Shown here: positions 34,031 through 42,831 of the stretch, one piece after another
Position numbering within the stretch: the first letter of the stretch is position 1
How the letters are laid out: each line of letters opens with the position of its first letter
Assembly: GCF_004348325.1 (NCBI RefSeq)
Contig: NZ_SMKF01000003.1
Coordinates: 56,335 to 120,334, forward strand
Length of the DNA: 64,000 nucleotides
DNA from: Micromonospora sp. KC213
GTDB taxonomy: Bacteria > Actinomycetota > Actinomycetes > Mycobacteriales > Micromonosporaceae
Direction of reading: 5' to 3'
The notes under the pieces: model-generated
Database searches by the model: none
Told to the model about the DNA's origin: nothing
Seen by the model: the letters and a program-made list of their open reading frames with translations, nothing else
Program-made: the position numbers and the translations under genes

Positions 34031-35302
34031 TCAGCAGACCGACTTCGGCCGCTGCAGGTTGTCGAGCAGGCGCGCCACGACGGCAGGGGCGCTGGCGAGC
34101 GAGAAGTGGTCGACGCGTGGGTTGTCGGAGAACTCGAAGCGGTGGCACGGCATGGTTGCCCAGGGTGCGATCGCGTCGTTGGTGATGTCCTCCTGGTTGC
34201 CGTCACCGTTGCGGAAGAACAGCTCGGCCGTTGCGGGGTCGAGCACCTGCCCGACCCTGAGGTTGGGCAGCGTCACACCGACGACCGTGGGCAGCCCCGA
34301 ACCCTTTTCCGCGTAGACGTCGACGCCGGGGAACGAGGCCGGGTCGGCGAACTTCACGAAGCCGGTGTAATAGGGTGCCAGGTGCCTCGCGAGGGGCATG
34401 TCGGCATGCTCGAACAGCCTGAGGTTGTCCTTGGGTGTGTAGTCCGCCATCGGTGCCGTGGTGCGAACCACCAGCTCACGGTTGCCGAAGACGGCCGGGT
34501 CGGCGGCGCTCATGTACGTCGACGGGTGCGACTGGTACATGAGCGCACTGCTCCGCGCGTTCCCCTCCGTGCTCGGGTACGAGAAGTCGGTGACGTTGAG
34601 TCCGGTGAAGAAGACCCCGTAGAGCAGCCCCTGCCCCGGCCAGTTGCCAGCCAGCGCCGTGAACCCGTGAATGTACTTGGTGCGCCAGCTCTTGCTGGTG
34701 TGGGTCAGCAGGTACTGGGCGTAGAGCGGGCCGTTCGAGTGGCCGACCAGATGAACGGGGGTGTTGCTGTTGTCGTGGTACGTCCGCTCGATCAACGAGA
34801 TCGTCCGCTTGAGGAATCCGCCCTGGTCGGGGGTGCGCCGGGAGTCGTAGCCGGCAACGCGGATGTCCTTGTTGCGCACGTAGCCCTGCCCCTCCAGGGC
34901 CTCGTAGAGCGGCTCGTAGAAGGGCGCGCTCTCCGTGCGTCCGTAGTGCTTGATCTCGACCTTGACGCCGGGCTGGTCGCTGAAGCGCTCCGCCATGGGC
35001 TTGGCCGGGTCGGGGTCGTACGTGAAGGTCATCAGCCTGTCCCGGCAGACCTGGCTGAAGCGGGAGGTGGTGTCGTTGCCGAACCAGTCCTCGAAGTACC
35101 CCGTCGTCGGGCAGCGCGGATGGCTGTACTGCCGGTCAACGTTCACCTTGAGTTTGGTGAAGTGGAAGGCCGGAAAGACGACAACCGGTGTGCGGGTGGC
35201 GCTGCTGGCGACGCGTTCCTCGGCAACCGCCGTGGTGCTCGAAGCGAGAAGCCCCACCGCGGCGGTCAACGCCACCACGGCGGTCCGGATCCTACGTCTC
35301 AC
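34031..35302 (-). CDS. Secreted LCAT-family lipase/acyltransferase
   Basis: 423 aa from a GTG start with GGGGGAG upstream. A Sec signal peptide spans about residues 1-28 (ends TTAVAEE). The mature alpha/beta-hydrolase opens with the LCAT-type TPVVVFPAFHFTKLKV. The nucleophile elbow is HLVGHSNGPLYAQYLL, the Asp is probably in FFRNGDGNQED, and the His is in DNPRVDHFSLA, as in lecithin:cholesterol acyltransferase relatives and bacterial phospholipases. It is probably a secreted phospholipase or acyltransferase. It is monocistronic, with its own strong terminator. Confidence 0.83.
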   Translation of the reverse strand: MRRRIRTAVVALTAAVGLLASSTTAVAEERVASSATRTPVVVFPAFHFTKLKVNVDRQYSHPRCPTTGYFEDWFGNDTTSRFSQVCRDRLMTFTYDPDPAKPMAERFSDQPGVKVEIKHYGRTESAPFYEPLYEALEGQGYVRNKDIRVAGYDSRRTPDQGGFLKRTISLIERTYHDNSNTPVHLVGHSNGPLYAQYLLTHTSKSWRTKYIHGFTALAGNWPGQGLLYGVFFTGLNVTDFSYPSTEGNARSSALMYQSHPSTYMSAADPAVFGNRELVVRTTAPMADYTPKDNLRLFEHADMPLARHLAPYYTGFVKFADPASFPGVDVYAEKGSGLPTVVGVTLPNLRVGQVLDPATAELFFRNGDGNQEDITNDAIAPWATMPCHRFEFSDNPRVDHFSLASAPAVVARLLDNLQRPKSVC

Positions 35303-35660
35303 GTTTTCTCCCCCTAACTGCCCGTACGCTTGGCGTTTCGCGGGCGGTCGCAATACCTGATCTCACTCGCCGAGTGGCCCGATCCGACCGTCACCGGAGC
35401 CGTCCTGCTCGCCCACGCTCGCTTTTCACCTCTCGGCCAGTGCGTGATCTCAAGCATCGGTGCCGGTTGGCGGTCGTAGCGGACCACTTCGCCGCCGGAA
35501 CCGGGGGACCAGACGCGGCGGCCCGGTGCGGCCGGCGAGCGTCGTCCTCCTGACCGCCGACGCGAGTGGTCCTGTCCAATGCCCGCCGAACTGGTCCGTC
35601 GAGCGGCGCTGGCCCGGATCACGATGGGACGGTCACCAACTTCCCTGCCGGAGGAGCACC
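35303..35660. other. 358-bp intergenic stretch
   Basis: Divergent control region between the LCAT-like gene (minus) and the CBM2-only gene (plus). No repeat, hairpin or small gene could be supported. Confidence 0.5.
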
Positions 35661-36077
35661 ATGAACCGCATCCGTATCCTCACCGCCCTCGCCGCGCTGC
35701 TGTGCCTCGCGACGGCGGGCTCGGCGACCGTTGCCACGACGCCGGCCGCCGCCGTTTCGGCCCCCGCTGCGACCGAGGCCCCGACCTGCGAGGTCGATCT
35801 GCTCACCTTCGGGGGCTTTCAGGTGTTCATCTCGGTCGCGAACACCACCACCGCTCCGCTGACGAACTGGACGGTCCAGTTCACGCTGCCGACGTCGTCC
35901 AGGATCGAGTCCCGGTTCAACGGCACGATCACGCTCAACGGCACGGCCGGCACCTTCCACCCGGCCTCTTGGATCGCCACGCTTACGCCGGGCACCGAGG
36001 CCAACGTGGGCTTCGGTGGCAGCGGGACGGCTCCGACCGCCTTCGCCCTCAACGGCGTACCCTGCACCTGGGTCTAG
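35661..36077 (+). CDS. Secreted stand-alone CBM2-like protein
   Basis: 138 aa with GAGGAG in front of the ATG. A signal peptide (about residues 1-33) is followed by one CBM2 module: Cys near the start (PTCEVDLL), NWTVQFTLP, SWIATLTPGT, then FALNGVPCTWV at the end. No enzyme domain follows; the gene simply stops. The first surface Trp of CBM2 appears replaced (LLTFGGFQVFI). It may be a carbohydrate-binding helper or a leftover of a larger enzyme with an intact reading frame. Confidence 0.78.
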   Translation: MNRIRILTALAALLCLATAGSATVATTPAAAVSAPAATEAPTCEVDLLTFGGFQVFISVANTTTAPLTNWTVQFTLPTSSRIESRFNGTITLNGTAGTFHPASWIATLTPGTEANVGFGGSGTAPTAFALNGVPCTWV

Positions 36078-36283
36078 CTAGCGCGACCGGGACAGACGTC
36101 GGGTCCGCGCTGGTTCGCCGAGCGTCCGATCGGCGGTCCGGGTCACCGCCGAGGGCTCGCATAAGCTACTTGGGCCACACGGGTATCGCGGTCATCCCAA
36201 CCCCACCCGGCCGCAAACGACGCCGATCAGGGTCGGGCGGGCGGCGCGTGCCGGACCGGTCGCCGGCACGCGCCGGGTCTGGC

Positions 36284-37522
36284 TCAGGCGCCGCAGTAGA
36301 GGAGGCGGTTCGGCGTGCCGGCGACCACTCCGCCGACCACGCCCGTCGTCGCCCGGCTGGTCAGGTAGCTGGCGACCTGGGCGGGGGTCCAGGTCGGGTT
36401 CGCCGAGAGGGCGAGCGCGGCGCATCCGGCGACGTGCGCGGCGGCCATCGAGCTGCCGCTGATGGTGGTGGCCGCGCTGTCGCCGGTGTGCCAGGTGGAC
36501 GAGATGTTGGCCCCGGGGGCGTAGAGATCCAGGCAGCTGCCGTAGTTGCCGCTCGGCATCCGCGCGTCGGACGACGTGGTGCCCGCGACGGTGATCGCAC
36601 CCGGCACCCGCGCCGGCGAGTAGTTGCAGGCGCTGCCAGCCGAGCTACCCGCCGCCACCACGTAGGTGATGCCCGAGGAGATCGAACGGGTCACCGCGGC
36701 GTCCAGGGCCGAGTTGGCCGCCCCGCCGAGGGCCATGAGTGCCACCGCCGGCCGGACGGCGTTCCCGGTGACCCAGTCCACCCCTGCGATCACCGCCGCG
36801 TAGCTGCCGCTGCCGTTGCAGTTGAGCACCCGTACCGGGTGGAGCCGGACCTCCTTGGCGACTCCGTACCGGGTTCCTCCGACGGTGCCGGCCAGGTGCG
36901 TGCCGTGGCCGTTGCAGTCGTCGGCGGGCAGCGCGCTGTCGACCAGGTCGGCCCCGCCCCCCGCGCGGCCGCCGAAGTCGGTGTGCGTGCTCCGCAGGCC
37001 GGTGTCGATGATGTACGCGTGCACGTTGTGCGCGGTGTTCGGATAGGCGTACCGGCCGTCCAGCGGCAGGCTGCGCTGATCGATCCGGTCCAGCCCCCAC
37101 GAGGGCGGGTTGAGTTGCACGCCGGGCCCGATGAGGGGTGTCGTCCGGTTCTGCTCGACGTACGCCACGGCCGGGTCGGCGGCGAGGCGACGGGCCGCCC
37201 GCTCCGGCATGCGTACCTCGAATCCGGCCAGGGCGTGGCGGTAGACGTGGCCGATGGTGCCGCCGTGGCGGGCCTTCAGCCGGTCCGCGACCCGGGCGAC
37301 CTCGGCCGGGGCACCGACCCGGGCTGTCGGGCGCACCAGTTCGTCGCGGAGCACGACGATGAAACTGCCTGGTACGGCGTCGGTGCCGCCGACGTGGCGG
37401 ATCGTCCCCGCGGTCGCGGTCGCGGTGGCCGCGAGGGCGTCGCCACCCGGGGCCAGCACGGCGGTCAGCGCGACCACCAGGGCGATCGCGGGAAACCGGC
37501 CCCGGACACGTGAGCCTGTCAT
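36284..37522 (-). CDS. Secreted S8 (proteinase K-like) serine protease
   Basis: 412 aa with AGGAGGAGG upstream. A signal peptide (about residues 1-32), an I9 inhibitor propeptide ([11 protein letters not shown]...[12 protein letters not shown]) and a peptidase S8 domain. The catalytic Asp is in [15 protein letters not shown], His in [14 protein letters not shown] and Ser in [13 protein letters not shown]. The oxyanion-hole Asn of the usual VVAAGN motif is Ser here ([17 protein letters not shown]), and the substrate-strand MSLGG reads MALGG. The fold is complete, but the Asn change predicts weak activity. Confidence 0.88.
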   Translation of the reverse strand: MTGSRVRGRFPAIALVVALTAVLAPGGDALAATATATAGTIRHVGGTDAVPGSFIVVLRDELVRPTARVGAPAEVARVADRLKARHGGTIGHVYRHALAGFEVRMPERAARRLAADPAVAYVEQNRTTPLIGPGVQLNPPSWGLDRIDQRSLPLDGRYAYPNTAHNVHAYIIDTGLRSTHTDFGGRAGGGADLVDSALPADDCNGHGTHLAGTVGGTRYGVAKEVRLHPVRVLNCNGSGSYAAVIAGVDWVTGNAVRPAVALMALGGAANSALDAAVTRSISSGITYVVAAGSSAGSACNYSPARVPGAITVAGTTSSDARMPSGNYGSCLDLYAPGANISSTWHTGDSAATTISGSSMAAAHVAGCAALALSANPTWTPAQVASYLTSRATTGVVGGVVAGTPNRLLYCGA

Positions 37523-37609
37523 CTGCGGTCCTCCTCCTGTGGGGCCTTTCCGGGCGACGTGTGGCTCACTCCGGATGCGGCCTGGACATAGGAGGAAGGT
37601 AGCCGATGC

Positions 37610-37625
37610 ATTCATAATTATGAAT
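37610..37625. promoter_or_regulatory. Perfect 16-bp AT-rich palindrome upstream of the S8 protease
   Basis: ATTCATAATTATGAAT is fully palindromic and markedly AT-rich against its surroundings. It lies 88 bp upstream of the protease start and 126 bp past the PaaX-like stop codon. It is a plausible operator for a MarR- or PaaX-like dimer. Confidence 0.55.
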
Positions 37626-37751
37626 CAGATGGACGACTGGTCACCGAGCGTGCGTCGCCCCGCGACGAGCGACGTGGCCCTGTCGTGATCCGCGGCGTCG
37701 TCGGTTCCGGCGTGACGGGTGAGTGCTCGTCCCGGCCCAGGCGGCCGCGGT

Positions 37752-38717
37752 TCAGTTCGGGTACGGGCGAATGCCGGCGGCCATCTCGGCAGTGGTGTGT
37801 GCCCGCAGGTCCGGATGAGGCGCACCGGTGACGCGTGCCGCGACAGCTCGTACATGGTCTTCGGCCGGGTCCACCAGCCCGTCGTATATCGCCACGAACA
37901 CCTCGCGTGCCCGTGCGCGTGGCCAGTCGGGCGGCATCAGTTCGGTGGGGAGCATGGGGTCGAGGACGGGGATGCGACGGAAGACGTCCATCACCTCGGT
38001 GCGGGCCCGTAACGCGGCGGTACCGGTGACAGCCCCGGCCGCGATGCGGCGCAGCAGCGGGGCCCAGCGCTGGATGAACCCCGCGTACTGCTCGGCGATG
38101 GCCGGCAGATCCCACGCGCTGACCGGATGACGGTCCGTCTCCGTCTCCAACTTCGTGTGCTGCGCGCGGAACACGGTTACCGCCCCGCGTGCCAGGGCGG
38201 CCAACTCGGCTCGCCCCTTGGCGTCCAACGGGTGTGGCAGAACCCAGACCCCGTCGTACAGTGGCGCGAATCCGTGCCAGCGCAGGCACACCCGCAGCGC
38301 CCGCCGCCGTGTGCTTTCCCTCTCGGGCATGGAGAAGGCCACCACGGTCCACGACCCGTCCCAGGATTCCGGTTGCGTGGCCAGAGCCGCGATCGAGGCG
38401 CCGCCCATCGAGAGGTCGACGGCGGCCGGCTCCGTCAGACGGTATGAGCTGTACCGACCCTGCCGGCTGCCCTCCAGTACGCCCCTGCGGGCGAGCCTGC
38501 TGATCGTTGTCCGGGCGGCACCGCTGCTCACCCCGAACTCGCCGAGCAGGGCCACGATCACCGCCGACGGCAGCCAGGCGCGGGTGCGCGCCGTGTAGTC
38601 GGCGAGCAGCGTCACCGCGAGGCCCTGAGCGGAGCTGCCAATCTGCCGGCGCCGTCGTCGGGGCGATCCGCCGGGTGCCTCGGGAAAGATCTCCTCGATG
38701 TTGAACGGGCGTACCAC
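37752..38717 (-). CDS. PaaX-family transcriptional regulator
   Basis: 321 aa. The N-terminal winged helix of PaaX (LLADYTARTRAWLPSAVIVALLGEFGVSSGAARTTISRLARRGVLE) is followed by the PaaX central domain (WDGSWTVVAFSMPERE...LRWHGFAPLYDGVWVLP) and C-terminal domain. PaaX proteins repress aromatic or phenylacetate catabolism by sensing an acyl-CoA, but no paa genes are nearby. The gene downstream on the same strand is the S8 protease. Confidence 0.88.
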   Translation of the reverse strand: MVRPFNIEEIFPEAPGGSPRRRRRQIGSSAQGLAVTLLADYTARTRAWLPSAVIVALLGEFGVSSGAARTTISRLARRGVLEGSRQGRYSSYRLTEPAAVDLSMGGASIAALATQPESWDGSWTVVAFSMPERESTRRRALRVCLRWHGFAPLYDGVWVLPHPLDAKGRAELAALARGAVTVFRAQHTKLETETDRHPVSAWDLPAIAEQYAGFIQRWAPLLRRIAAGAVTGTAALRARTEVMDVFRRIPVLDPMLPTELMPPDWPRARAREVFVAIYDGLVDPAEDHVRAVAARVTGAPHPDLRAHTTAEMAAGIRPYPN

Positions 38718-39077
38718 AGAGTGCTCCCCGGGGCGCGGGTGAGTGCGGGCGTACCGACCCTAACGCCGGCCCGCGAAGGGTGGACACAGCACCGGGCTGT
38801 GCGCCCGGCCGGCGGACTCCGGAAGCCGGATCGTGTGGCGCTCCTGCCCGGGCGGGGGAGGGGCGCAGGGGTAAGCGGTAGCAGCGTGGTCAGGACGAGA
38901 AGGGTGACCGGGAAGCGCCGCCGCAACCGCGACATGGCTGCGTCAGCGGCATCGAACACGGCGTCCACCCTGTCGACACAAGCAGCCCTCCGCCACGGCC
39001 TCAAGGCGGTGAACTCGCCACACGCTGAATGTAGTAATTTGCCCTCTAATGATCGTTATGCAGAGAGTGGGTGTGGG
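38718..39077. other. 360-bp divergent intergenic stretch
   Basis: Between the PaaX gene (minus) and arginase-family gene (plus). An AT-richer patch at 39029-39060 (GTAGTAATTT...CTAATGATCGTTATG) is the likely promoter region for the arginase-family gene. Nothing else was recognised. Confidence 0.45.
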
Positions 39078-39998
39078 GTGTCGGGCTACACGGTCCTGGA
39101 AGTGCCGCAGTGGCAGGGGTCGGGCTCGCGTGGCGCGTACCGGTTGCGGCAGGGCGCGTCCGCGCTGGCCGGGCTCTTTCCCGGCGGGCAACGGATGCGA
39201 GTCGACACGGACAACCAACCGGGCGGTCCCCGCGACGGCGTCGCCGCACTCGACACACTCGCGGCGAACCTGCACGCGGTGCGCGCCGCGCACGTCCACG
39301 CCCGGGCGCGTGGGCGGGCGGTTGTGACCGTCGGCGGGGACTGCGGTGTCGACCTCGCCCCCGTCGAGGCGGCCTTGGCTGCCCACGGCGACCGGCTGAC
39401 CGTGGTGTGGTTCGACGCGCACGGCGACGTGAACACCCCGGCCACGTCGCCGTCCGGCGCGTTCCACGGCATGATCTTGCGTGCCTTGCTCGGGGACGGC
39501 CCGAGCCAGCTGGCCCCGGCCAGGACGTTGCGGCCGGATCAGGTGGTGCTGGCCGGTGTACGCGCGCTCGATCCCGGGGAACGGGCGTTCGTGACTGAGC
39601 ATCGGATCCGGCACGTCGCGGCGGCGGGTCTGGCCGATCCGTCCGTACTGTTGGACGAGGTCGCCGCCACCGGTGCTGACGCTGTCCACCTCCACATCGA
39701 CCTCGATGTGCTGGACCCGGAGGTGTTCGGCGCTGTCGGCACGCCCGAGCCGGGCGGTCTGACCCTCGAACAGCTCGTTAACGCCGTGCGCTACCTTGCC
39801 TCGCGTTACACCCTCGCCGGACTCTGTCTTGCCGAGTACGAGCCGCGAGACGACGGCGACCTCGAGGTCCTCACCAGCCTGATCACCGCACTGGCGTCTG
39901 TTCTGGACGGCGGCGCTGCCAACAGCACGGTGCAAGAAGTCGAACGCCTTCCCGCGAGGGCGTGGCCGGCTACCCGCACCGTGAGCCGCGGGGGTTGA
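39078..39998 (+). CDS. Arginase-family (ureohydrolase) protein
   Basis: 306 aa. The dimanganese site motifs are visible: VTVGGDCGVD (GGDH in canonical arginases, Cys in place of His), WFDAHGDVNTP, and LHIDLDVLDPEVFGAV. The second and third motifs keep all Asp and His ligands. GGDC occurs in a known subgroup of this family whose substrate is unclear, so the reaction (guanidine or amide hydrolysis) cannot be named. I take GTG 39078 as the start, since similarity begins at SGYTVLEVPQWQG; upstream codons are unlike the family. Confidence 0.82.
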   Translation: MSGYTVLEVPQWQGSGSRGAYRLRQGASALAGLFPGGQRMRVDTDNQPGGPRDGVAALDTLAANLHAVRAAHVHARARGRAVVTVGGDCGVDLAPVEAALAAHGDRLTVVWFDAHGDVNTPATSPSGAFHGMILRALLGDGPSQLAPARTLRPDQVVLAGVRALDPGERAFVTEHRIRHVAAAGLADPSVLLDEVAATGADAVHLHIDLDVLDPEVFGAVGTPEPGGLTLEQLVNAVRYLASRYTLAGLCLAEYEPRDDGDLEVLTSLITALASVLDGGAANSTVQEVERLPARAWPATRTVSRGG

Positions 39999-40143
39999 CC
40001 ACCGCGTCTGGCGCTGCTGTTCGTCGCCATGCTGACGGCGCGCGGCGGAGATGCCGTTCGCGGCGAGTCAGCTCGCCACCCCGGCGGCGCACCGGAGCAG
40101 GTTCATGGCGCCATGGGTAGGTCGGCTGTCGCGATCCCCCTGG

Positions 40144-40178
40144 GCCGACGGCCCGCCAGAGGCCGGCGGGCCGTCGGC
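40144..40178. terminator. Bidirectional terminator between convergent genes
   Basis: GCCGACGGCCCGCC and GGCGGGCCGTCGGC form a perfect 14-bp stem with a 7-nt loop. It lies between the stops of the arginase-family gene (39998) and the MFS gene (40203). Confidence 0.78.
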
Positions 40179-40202
40179 GCGGTGGCCGATCTTCCTTGTG
40201 CG

Positions 40203-41663
40203 TCACACGCGCCGACTCCTGCGCAGCGCCGCCAGGCTGAGTGCCAGCCCGACCAGTGCCACCACGCTGACGAGGTTGACGCCAGGGCGGAACTGGCTGA
40301 AGTCAGCCACCTGGCCGGCCACCTCGTCGCCGGACACCAGGGCGGTGACGACGGCGAGCACCAGGGCGGCACCCACCTGACCCGAGGTCTGCACAAGGCC
40401 CGAGGCCAACCCCTGTTCGGAGTCGTCGATGCCGTCCGTGGCCTGCGCGGTGATCGAGCTGAACCCGAAGGCGAAGCCGCCGCCGAGCAGAAGCATGGTC
40501 GGCAGGATGGTCAGCAGGTAGTGCGGCGTGTCCCCGGCGGTCAGCAGGAACCACAGGTAGCCCAGGGCCAGTGAGACCATGGCGGCCAGGATCACCCGGC
40601 CGGTGCCGTAGCGGTCGATCAGGCGGGCGACGAACGGTGCGCCGAAGGCGACCAGCAGCCCTGCGGGCAGCAGGGCCAACGCCATCTGCAGTGGCGACCA
40701 GCGCAGCACGTTCTGCAGGTAGAGCGTCATGATGAACTGGAAACTGAGGTAGCTGCCGAACAGCGCGACCATACTGACGTTGGCCCGTACGACGGTGGCG
40801 GAACGCAGGATGCCGAGTCGGATCAGCGGGTGTCGCACCCGACGCTCCGTGGCGACGAAGCCCACCAGCAACAGGACGGCGGCGACGGCGGCGGCCAGCG
40901 TCACCGGGTCGAACAGGCCTCGTTCCGGAGCGGCGACCACGCTGTACACGGCCGCGAGCATTCCGCCGGTGAGAGTGAGCGCGCCGACCAGGTCGTGCCC
41001 GCCGTTGGCGGCGGGCCGGTCCCGTGGGATCAGAGCGAGGCCGGCGATCAGGGCCGCCACTGCCAGCGGTACGGGGATGAGGAACGTCCATCGCCAGCCC
41101 AGGCCGGTGAGAAGCCCACCCATGATGAGCCCGCTGGAGTAACCGCTCGCGCCGAACACGGTGAAGATGGAGAGCGCCCTGTTCCGGGCCGGCCCGGCGG
41201 GAAACGTGGTGGTCAGGATGGACAGGGCGGTGGGTGCGGTGAAGGCGGCCGCGAGCCCCTTGACGAAGCGGGTGGCGATGAGCAGTGTGCTGTCGTCGAC
41301 CAGACCGCCGACCAGGGACGCGGCGGCGAAGACGCCCAGCGCCACCAGGAAGGTCACCCGCCGGCCGAGCAGGTCCGCGGTGCGGCCGCCGAGCAGCAGC
41401 AGCCCACCGTAGCCGAGGACGTAGCCGTTGACGATCCATTGCAGGGAGGCGGTGGACAGGTTGAGGTCGGCTCCGATGGAGGGTAGGGCCACCCCGACCA
41501 TCGAGACGTCGAGTGCGTCGAGGAACAGCACGGCGCACAGCACGGCGAGGAGTCCCCAGAGCTGCGGCGTCCACTGCGTCCTGGTGCGGGTGGGCGTGCG
41601 GGTCGGCATCGAACCGGCCGGTCTCGTCATGACCGGCGTCGTGCCGGTGGCGTTGTCGATCAC
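40203..41663 (-). CDS. DHA2-family MFS drug/metabolite exporter
   Basis: 486 aa with 14 predicted membrane helices. The motif LDALDVSMVGVALPSIGADL in helix 1 and GGRTADLLGRRVTF (motif A) are typical of DHA2 (EmrB/QacA-like) proton antiporters; motif C is GASGYSSGLIMGGLLTG. It is divergent from a MarR-type regulator, with two inverted repeats in the shared promoter, so it is probably an inducible export pump. The start is uncertain: GTG 41663 or ATG 41630, neither with a good ribosome-binding site. Confidence 0.9.
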   Translation of the reverse strand: MIDNATGTTPVMTRPAGSMPTRTPTRTRTQWTPQLWGLLAVLCAVLFLDALDVSMVGVALPSIGADLNLSTASLQWIVNGYVLGYGGLLLLGGRTADLLGRRVTFLVALGVFAAASLVGGLVDDSTLLIATRFVKGLAAAFTAPTALSILTTTFPAGPARNRALSIFTVFGASGYSSGLIMGGLLTGLGWRWTFLIPVPLAVAALIAGLALIPRDRPAANGGHDLVGALTLTGGMLAAVYSVVAAPERGLFDPVTLAAAVAAVLLLVGFVATERRVRHPLIRLGILRSATVVRANVSMVALFGSYLSFQFIMTLYLQNVLRWSPLQMALALLPAGLLVAFGAPFVARLIDRYGTGRVILAAMVSLALGYLWFLLTAGDTPHYLLTILPTMLLLGGGFAFGFSSITAQATDGIDDSEQGLASGLVQTSGQVGAALVLAVVTALVSGDEVAGQVADFSQFRPGVNLVSVVALVGLALSLAALRRSRRV

Positions 41664-41673
41664 GAGAGGGACG

Positions 41674-41720
41674 TTAGATGCAGACGCATCTAATGTCCAT
41701 GCACCTTATGCGATTGCATA
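41674..41720. promoter_or_regulatory. Two candidate MarR operators
   Basis: TTAGATGC-AGAC-GCATCTAA (41674-41693) has perfect 8-bp arms. A weaker relative, TATGC-GATT-GCATA (41707-41720), shares the TGC...GCAT centre. Both lie between the divergent exporter and MarR genes. Confidence 0.65.
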
Positions 41721-41764
41721 TAATTAGGTGTACGAAGCTCACGACCGGGAGTACGATCCGCGCG

Positions 41765-42154
41765 ATGACGTCCGAGGTTGCCCTGATCGAGCGCTGGCGC
41801 TCGTTGCTGACCAGCTACAACCGCGTCGCGGCCCAGCTCGACCGCGCCCTTCAGGACCGGCATGGTCTCACCCTGACGGAGTTCGAGACGCTCGACCGGC
41901 TCGTGGGCCGGGATGGTGAGAAGCGTCGCATGCAGGATCTGGCGGGCGACATGTATCTCAGCCAGAGCGCACTGTCCCGCACGGTGGACCGACTGGAGAA
42001 GCGCGGCCTGGTGCTGCGCGCGATCTGCGAGGCCGACCGCCGTGGCGTGTTCGTCGCCGCGACCGAGGAGGGCGTACGGCGACACACCGAGGCCCGACGC
42101 ACCTATCTCGCCGTACTGGCTGATCATCTTCCGTCGAACGCTCCCTGCGGCTGA
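41765..42154 (+). CDS. MarR-family regulator
   Basis: 129 aa. The MarR winged helix is clear: LTLTEFETLDRLVGRDGEKRRMQDLAGDMYLSQSALSRTVDRLEKRGLVLR, then DRRGVFVAATEEG in the wing. The C-terminal dimerisation helix is short, ending LADHLPSNAPCG. The +1 frame continues plausibly (ERSLRLTGRLAAG), so a late frameshift is possible. It probably represses the divergent DHA2 exporter and itself through the two inverted repeats. Confidence 0.87.
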   Translation: MTSEVALIERWRSLLTSYNRVAAQLDRALQDRHGLTLTEFETLDRLVGRDGEKRRMQDLAGDMYLSQSALSRTVDRLEKRGLVLRAICEADRRGVFVAATEEGVRRHTEARRTYLAVLADHLPSNAPCG

Positions 42155-42287
42155 CCGGTCGGCTGGCGGCCGGACTCGTCATCATGTTGTCGATCGCCCG
42201 CTGACACTTCCGTCACGCCGTGGTGGTGGCCGCAGGCCGACGTCGGACCCGGGCTCTTGTCCGTGGTGGGAGGCGGCGGTTGAGATG

Positions 42288-42314
42288 CGGCTCGGCCCTT
42301 GCCGGGCCGAGCCG
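42288..42314 (-). terminator. Terminator downstream of the lipocalin-like gene
   Basis: CGGCTCGGCCC and GGGCCGAGCCG form an 11-bp stem with a 5-nt loop, 5 nt beyond the minus-strand stop codon. Confidence 0.75.
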
Positions 42315-42319
42315 ATCGG

Positions 42320-42769
42320 TCAGGCGCGGGTGAATTCCATGACCCAGTTGGACTCCCAGGTCTGTCCGCCGTCGGGGGAGAACTCCTGCTCCCACCGCGC
42401 CGAGGTGGGTGTGATGTCGGACCAGATGAAGTGCGCCTTGATCGGCTTGCTCTCGTGCGTGTCGTTGCCGTAGAAGTCGCCGCGGCCGTTGGTGAAGGTG
42501 CCGACGACCGGCGGGAAGAGCAAGCCGCTACGGCTGCTCGCCCAGTGGATCGACCATTGCTCTCGCTCGGTGTCGAACAGGCGCAGGGTGAAGCCGCAGC
42601 TGCCGAGCGTCGGGAAAATGATCTCCTCGGTGTTGCCGGCGCCGTTGAAGATCGGCTGGCAGGTGGTGGTGCCGGGGAAGGTCTCCCAGTCGTCGCTGTC
42701 GGCGAACAGCGTCCTGAGCCGGCGGTTGACCACGTTCCACGAGCCGATGAGGAAGTCGAAGTCGTTCAT
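42320..42769 (-). CDS. Small DUF1579-like (lipocalin-like) protein
   Basis: 149 aa, cytoplasmic. It opens FDFLIGSWNVVNRRLRTLF, the start pattern of DUF1579-type beta-barrels, and continues with alternating beta strands (WSIHWASSRSG, TFTNGRGDFYG) to SNWVMEF. No catalytic residues are known for the family. It is divergent from a WYL regulator with a perfect CTGACAG-N3-CTGTCAG site in the 62-bp gap, so it is almost certainly that regulator's target. Confidence 0.78.
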   Translation of the reverse strand: MNDFDFLIGSWNVVNRRLRTLFADSDDWETFPGTTTCQPIFNGAGNTEEIIFPTLGSCGFTLRLFDTEREQWSIHWASSRSGLLFPPVVGTFTNGRGDFYGNDTHESKPIKAHFIWSDITPTSARWEQEFSPDGGQTWESNWVMEFTRA

Positions 42770-42793
42770 GCCGATGATCGTGGCGGACCACCC

Positions 42794-42810
42794 CTGACAG
42801 CTTCTGTCAG
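42794..42810. promoter_or_regulatory. WYL-regulator operator
   Basis: CTGACAG-CTT-CTGTCAG is a perfect 7-bp inverted repeat with a 3-bp spacer, in the short gap between the divergent lipocalin-like and WYL regulator genes. Confidence 0.7.
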
Positions 42811-42831
42811 TGGCCTGCCAAACTGTCTCGG

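Noticed and set aside
41765..42154. Possible frameshift at the end of the MarR gene
   Set aside because: The +1 frame continues plausibly, but MarR C-termini vary and the core domain is intact, so I kept it as a normal gene.
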